Shown piece by piece: positions 60,521 through 64,000 of a DNA stretch of 64,000 nucleotides (its first letter is position 1; the number at the start of each line of letters is the position of its first letter). The notes under the pieces are model-generated. The model worked only from the letters and a program-made list of their open reading frames with translations. It was not told the origin of the DNA and made no database searches. The stretch is from Candidatus Rokuibacteriota bacterium. GTDB taxonomy: Bacteria; Methylomirabilota; Methylomirabilia; Rokubacteriales; CSP1-6. Where the stretch lies: positions 1 to 64,000 of the forward strand of contig JACPIQ010000051.1 of NCBI GenBank assembly GCA_016188005.1, given 5' to 3'. The translations under genes and the position numbers were made by a program.

Positions 60521-61566
60521 AAGCCATCACGCTGCACGGAACGGGGGATGTGCGGGTCGAGTCGGTGCCGGATGCCAAGGTGGTGGACCCCACCGACGTG
60601 GTCGTGCGGATCACGACCAGCGCCATCTGCGGCTCGGACCTGCACCAGTACCACGGGCGGGTGGCCGGGTTGCCCAAGGGCGTGGTGCTGGGCCACGAGT
60701 TCATGGGCGTGGTGGAGGCGGTGGGGGGCGAGGTGAAGAAGGTGCGCAAGGGCGATCGCATCATCGCGCCCTTCTCGATCTCCTGCGGGTTCTGCGAGTG
60801 GTGCCGGATGCGCCTGCCCACCCAGTGCACGACCACCGGGCGCGCGGTGTTCGGCGGCCGTTTCGGCGTCCAGTACCCCGGCGGCCAGGCCGAGGCCATC
60901 CGCGTGCCCTTCGCCGACCACATGTGCGAGAAGGTGCCCGAGGGCATGGCCGACGAGGAGGCGTTCTTCCTGGGCGACATCCTCTCCACCGGCTACTGCT
61001 GCGCCGAGAACGCGGGCATCCGCCCCGGCGACACCGTGGCCATCTTCGGCGCAGGACCGGTGGGGCTCTTCGCGCTCCAGTCCGCGCATCTCTTCGGGCC
61101 GAGCCGCGTCTTCGTGGTGGACCGCGTGGACTACCGGCTCAAGCTCGCCGAGGAGATGGGCGGCATCCCGGTGAATCTCGACACGGGCGACCCGGGCGAC
61201 CAGCTCCGCGCGCTCACCGGCGGGCGCGGGCCCGACGCCGTCCTCGAGTGCGTGGGCCACGAGACCCCGTTCTCGCAGGCGATCTTTGCTGTGCGCGCGG
61301 GCGGCACGGTGTCCTCCGTCGGCGTCTACGTGGAGCCCTCCATCGGCTTCCCGGTCCGCGAGGCCTTCTTCAAGGGCCTCTCGCTCAAGATGGGGCTCTG
61401 CAATGCCCGGAACTACATCGTGCCGCTGATGCCGCTCATCCAGGCGGGCAAGCTCAAGCCCGCCCGGATCATCACCCACACCATGGGGCTCGACGAGGCG
61501 CCGAAGGGCTACGCGATCTTCGACAAGAAGCAAGACCGCGCCATCAAGGTGATGCTGAAGCCCTGA
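60517..61566 (+). CDS. Zinc-dependent medium-chain alcohol/polyol dehydrogenase
   Basis: A 349-residue MDR enzyme. Catalytic zinc ligands are in ICGSDLHQYHG (Cys38) and LGHEFMGVV (His/Glu about 60). The structural zinc loop is CGFCEWCRMRLPTQC (about 92-106), and the NAD(P)-binding motif is GAGPVGLFALQSA (about 179). It resembles the glutathione-independent formaldehyde and sorbitol/threonine dehydrogenase branch. With the kinase and deacetylase it may process a sugar or polyol. It is the last gene of this run. Confidence 0.88.
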   Translation: MKAITLHGTGDVRVESVPDAKVVDPTDVVVRITTSAICGSDLHQYHGRVAGLPKGVVLGHEFMGVVEAVGGEVKKVRKGDRIIAPFSISCGFCEWCRMRLPTQCTTTGRAVFGGRFGVQYPGGQAEAIRVPFADHMCEKVPEGMADEEAFFLGDILSTGYCCAENAGIRPGDTVAIFGAGPVGLFALQSAHLFGPSRVFVVDRVDYRLKLAEEMGGIPVNLDTGDPGDQLRALTGGRGPDAVLECVGHETPFSQAIFAVRAGGTVSSVGVYVEPSIGFPVREAFFKGLSLKMGLCNARNYIVPLMPLIQAGKLKPARIITHTMGLDEAPKGYAIFDKKQDRAIKVMLKP

Positions 61567-61666
61567 GGGCGGTGAGCGGCCCGAGGGGCCCCGCCGGCCC
61601 CGCCCCGGGCCCAGGGAAAACGAAGGCTTGCGTTCCGGGGGGGACTTTTGGTAAGAGGTTAAAGCG

Positions 61667-63235
61667 ATGCGATACAAACTCCTTGCCGGCACGGCAGCGA
61701 TCCTTATGGTTCTCCTGTCCGCGGGCGGTGCTCGGGCGCAGCGGACTGAAGCCGACGTCTATGTGGCCCAGGCGATCCTGGACTTCGAGGACAAGTCGTA
61801 CGCTTCGGCCCTGGACAACCTCAGCCGCGCCCTCGCTGTCGAGCCAGACAACGTCGATGCCCTGTATTACTCAGGGGTGGTGCGCATGGCTCAGGATCTG
61901 CCGGCGCAGGCGACCCCGTTTCTGGAGCGTGCCCGGGCCAAGGCCCCGGGCAGCCTGCCGGTGGCTTTCCAGCTCGGGCTGGCCTACTTCGGCCAGCAGC
62001 TCTACGACCGCGCCCGGCCGCTCCTCGAAGAGGTGTTCCGCAAGGACCCGGGGCAGGACGGTCTCGGCTACTACGTCGGCTTTCTCCGCTATCGCGTCAA
62101 GAACTACCGGGGGGCACTGGCCGCCTTCCGCGCCGGGCGCGCCACCAATCCGGAGATCCAGCAGCTCACTCGCTTCTATACCGGCCTGGCGCTTGCCGCC
62201 CTCGGCCTGCCGGCGCAGGCTGCTGCCCAGGTGGAGGAAGCCCTGCGCCTGGCCCCCAGCTCATCCCTGGTCACGCCCGCCGAGCGGCTCCGCGACAGCT
62301 TGGTCGAGGCGCGGTCCCGCGAGAAACGCTTCTCCGCCAGCGTCCGGGCGGGGGCCTTCTACGACGACAATGTGGCGGTCATCCCGCTCAAGGACCCCAC
62401 CGAGCCCATCATCGGCTCGCTGCGGCGGCCCAAGCACGAGTCCGCCGGCGAATTGCTCGCGGTGAGCGCTGAGTACCAGTGGTACCGCGACCCGGAGTGG
62501 ACCTCGGCGGTCGGCTACTCGTTCTTCGGCATCTACAACAACGGGCTGCCGTCGTTCAACATCCACGACCACAACTTCAGCCTCAGCGCCACCCGCTCCC
62601 TGGCCTTCCTCGACACGATGCCGGCCGAGCTGGGCGCCCAGTTCTCCTGGGACACCCTCTACCTGGACGACAGCCAGTTCCTGCAGCGGAGCACGCTGAC
62701 CCTCTACGGCACCGTGGTCGAGAACGACAGCCACCTCACCCAGCTGTTCGGGCGCTTCCAGCACAAGAACTTCAAGCAGGGATCTCCGAAGCCGCCGAGC
62801 CGGGAGGACCGCGACGCCGCCAACTTCATGCTCGGCCTGACGCATATCCTGCGCTTCGAGCAGGACCGCCACTTCCTGAAGGGTGGGTACCAGATGGACC
62901 GCGAGGAGGCGGAAGGGGACAACTTCACCTACTGGGGCCACCGGCTGCTGGCGGGCGCGCAATACACGCTGCCCTGGCAGAACATCCGGCTGAAGTACGA
63001 CGTCGACGTGCATCTCCGCCGCTACGACGAGCGGAACAGCATCCTGCCGACGCTGCGCCCCGACACCGTGAGGCGGAAGGATCAGGAGATCACGAACATC
63101 GTCCGGGTGGAGTGGCCGCTTCCGGCGAACCTGACCCTGGCCGGCGAATACCAGAACATCAGGAACATCTCGCGGCTCGCGCCCTTCGACTACCAGCGCA
63201 ACGTCTTCTCGATGTTCGTGACCTGGATGTACTGA
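61667..63235 (+). CDS. Outer-membrane protein with periplasmic TPR domain and C-terminal beta-barrel
   Basis: A 522-residue exported protein. A signal peptide (1-24, ending ARAQ) precedes about five TPR units (about 30-210: ALDNLSRALAVEPDNVDALY, ALAAFRAGRATNPEIQQLTR) and then a beta-barrel (about 225-522) rich in alternating aromatic strands, ending FVTWMY with a C-terminal aromatic residue as needed for outer-membrane insertion. This layout resembles surface lipoprotein assembly modulators or PgaA-like exporters. It may display the repeat protein encoded convergently. A TTGCGT-N18-TAAGAG promoter (61628-61657) and AAGAGG lie upstream. Confidence 0.82.
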   Translation: MRYKLLAGTAAILMVLLSAGGARAQRTEADVYVAQAILDFEDKSYASALDNLSRALAVEPDNVDALYYSGVVRMAQDLPAQATPFLERARAKAPGSLPVAFQLGLAYFGQQLYDRARPLLEEVFRKDPGQDGLGYYVGFLRYRVKNYRGALAAFRAGRATNPEIQQLTRFYTGLALAALGLPAQAAAQVEEALRLAPSSSLVTPAERLRDSLVEARSREKRFSASVRAGAFYDDNVAVIPLKDPTEPIIGSLRRPKHESAGELLAVSAEYQWYRDPEWTSAVGYSFFGIYNNGLPSFNIHDHNFSLSATRSLAFLDTMPAELGAQFSWDTLYLDDSQFLQRSTLTLYGTVVENDSHLTQLFGRFQHKNFKQGSPKPPSREDRDAANFMLGLTHILRFEQDRHFLKGGYQMDREEAEGDNFTYWGHRLLAGAQYTLPWQNIRLKYDVDVHLRRYDERNSILPTLRPDTVRRKDQEITNIVRVEWPLPANLTLAGEYQNIRNISRLAPFDYQRNVFSMFVTWMY

Positions 63236-63238
63236 GCC

Positions 63239-63258
63239 GGGCCGGGCCAGCCCGGCCC
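63239..63258. terminator. GC hairpin between convergent genes
   Basis: GGGCCGGGC (63239-63247) and GCCCGGCCC (63250-63258) form a perfect stem right after the outer-membrane protein stop and just past the end of the opposing gene. It lacks a T-run, so it is a likely but not classical bidirectional terminator. Confidence 0.5.
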
Positions 63259-63266
63259 CCGCCCGC

Positions 63267-64000
63267 CTACTTCCCGCCGACGGTCAGCTTGCTCGCGGCG
63301 CCGCTCAGCACCGCGAGGGCCGTGCCCCCGCTGCCGAGCGTCGGGTTGGACAGCGTCACCGACCCCAGCGCCGGGTTCTTGATCGGCGACCCGCCGATGC
63401 TCACGTTGGAGGCCACCGCCCCGTTGGTCAGCGCTACGGGGATTCCCCCGAAGAGGGAGCACGGGCTGCAGAGGCTGTTCGTCACCTTGAGGGCGTTGCC
63501 GCCGCTGCCGCCGAAGGCCACCAGCCCTCCGGAGATGCTCGCCACCGACCCGCCCGAGAGGCTCAGCAGCGGTCCGTTCAAAAGGCTCAGCGTGCTGCCG
63601 TTCAGGAGCGAGATCAGGTCGCCCGCGACGCTGAGCACGCTGCCGCCGGCCACGTTCGCCAGGGCTCCCTGGTTGACCGTGAGGTTGCTGTTGTCGAGGC
63701 GCATCAGTGGCCCCAGGCTCGTGACCTTGGCCCTGTAGGAGAGATCGGCCGCCGCGTTCTGGGTCGTGAGGCTGCTCCGGTTGGTGAGGTTGAGGACGGG
63801 CAGTGAGGCCTCGAGCAGGGCTGTGTCGAGCCTCACGACGGTGTCGGTGGCGATGATGGCGTCCGAGGCCTCGAGCAGCACGCCGGCGTGCTGGAGCGGG
63901 CGATCCGTGCCCAGCAGGAGGCCCGTCCCGGGATCGAGGGCGGTGTTGACTCCCGAAATGCTGAACACGCCGTCGCTCGCCCCCAGCGTATGCCGCCCAC
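63267..64000 (-). CDS. Repeat-rich surface protein, 3' part (start outside window)
   Basis: The frame stays open to the window edge, so the start lies beyond 64000. The visible 243 residues are low in charge and rich in Ser, Gly, Leu, Asn and Val with short irregular repeats (LSGGSVASISGGLVAFGGSG, SVLSVAGDLISLLNGS, SLLNGPLLSLSGG), as in beta-helical or hemagglutinin-like surface proteins. One CSPC motif interrupts the repeats. It converges with the TPR/barrel gene, which could be its exporter or partner. No transporter-type anchor is seen at the C-terminus (ends SKLTVGGK). Confidence 0.65.
   Translation of the reverse strand, partial: GRHTLGASDGVFSISGVNTALDPGTGLLLGTDRPLQHAGVLLEASDAIIATDTVVRLDTALLEASLPVLNLTNRSSLTTQNAAADLSYRAKVTSLGPLMRLDNSNLTVNQGALANVAGGSVLSVAGDLISLLNGSTLSLLNGPLLSLSGGSVASISGGLVAFGGSGGNALKVTNSLCSPCSLFGGIPVALTNGAVASNVSIGGSPIKNPALGSVTLSNPTLGSGGTALAVLSGAASKLTVGGK

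Overview
The window is very GC-rich (I estimate about 70%) and densely coded. Gene content (futalosine-type mqnA, a complete hut core, HD-GYP and adenylate-cyclase signalling, TPR and beta-barrel envelope proteins, several -10 boxes sitting just upstream of start codons) suggests a Gram-negative soil or subsurface lineage such as Candidatus Rokubacteria/Methylomirabilota or a deltaproteobacterial relative. This placement is inference from gene style; there is no rRNA gene in the window.

Layout. 1-6.9 kb: a partial secreted protein, a decayed mscL with an intact promoter, an HlyD/EmrB efflux pair overlapping a pyruvate-dehydrogenase-E1-like gene, and an HD-GYP response regulator. 7-12 kb: a hexapeptide-repeat protein and a MoxR-DUF58-transglutaminase cluster. 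12-22.4 kb (minus strand): a histidine-degradation region (a YciI-like gene, hutU, a membrane protein, hutI, hutH), then hutF in tandem with mqnA, a methyltransferase and a frameshifted M20 peptidase that ends inside a palindromic element. 22.4-30 kb: a CHASE2-type cyclase, a FecR-domain protein, a DNA methyltransferase with an unknown partner, a protein with the halohydrin dehalogenase fingerprints, VapBC with its operator, a duplicated dehalogenase gene scrap, and an AraC-type regulator whose phospho-acceptor Asp is replaced by Glu.

30-50.6 kb is an accessory island. A large secreted Ig-like protein precedes three rhs genes in the same orientation. Their cores are long direct repeats, each followed by a different C-terminal tip and an overlapping small gene that looks like the matching immunity protein: peptidoglycan hydrolase with exported immunity, alpha-helical tip with acidic cytoplasmic immunity, glycine-rich tip with membrane immunity. 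An IS110 element with a probable bridge-RNA leader, an IS256 remnant, an AbiE-type toxin-antitoxin pair, a chimeric rhs remnant and a ParDE-type pair follow.

51-64 kb: a receiver protein, a Ski2-like helicase, a lipoprotein followed by a 127-bp palindrome, a frameshifted gamma-glutamyltransferase, a DUF4258/YgiT pair, a probable AhpD-like selenoprotein with an in-frame UGA and a well-placed SECIS hairpin, a co-directional run with overlapping junctions (hypothetical, methyltransferase, ChbG-like deacetylase, ROK kinase, zinc alcohol dehydrogenase), and an outer-membrane TPR protein convergent with a partial repeat-rich surface protein.

Strongest leads: the selenoprotein, the halohydrin dehalogenase with its nearby gene fragment, and the three-cassette rhs toxin/immunity array. 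Three otherwise intact genes each carry a single-base frameshift, so consensus errors must be excluded before calling them pseudogenes.
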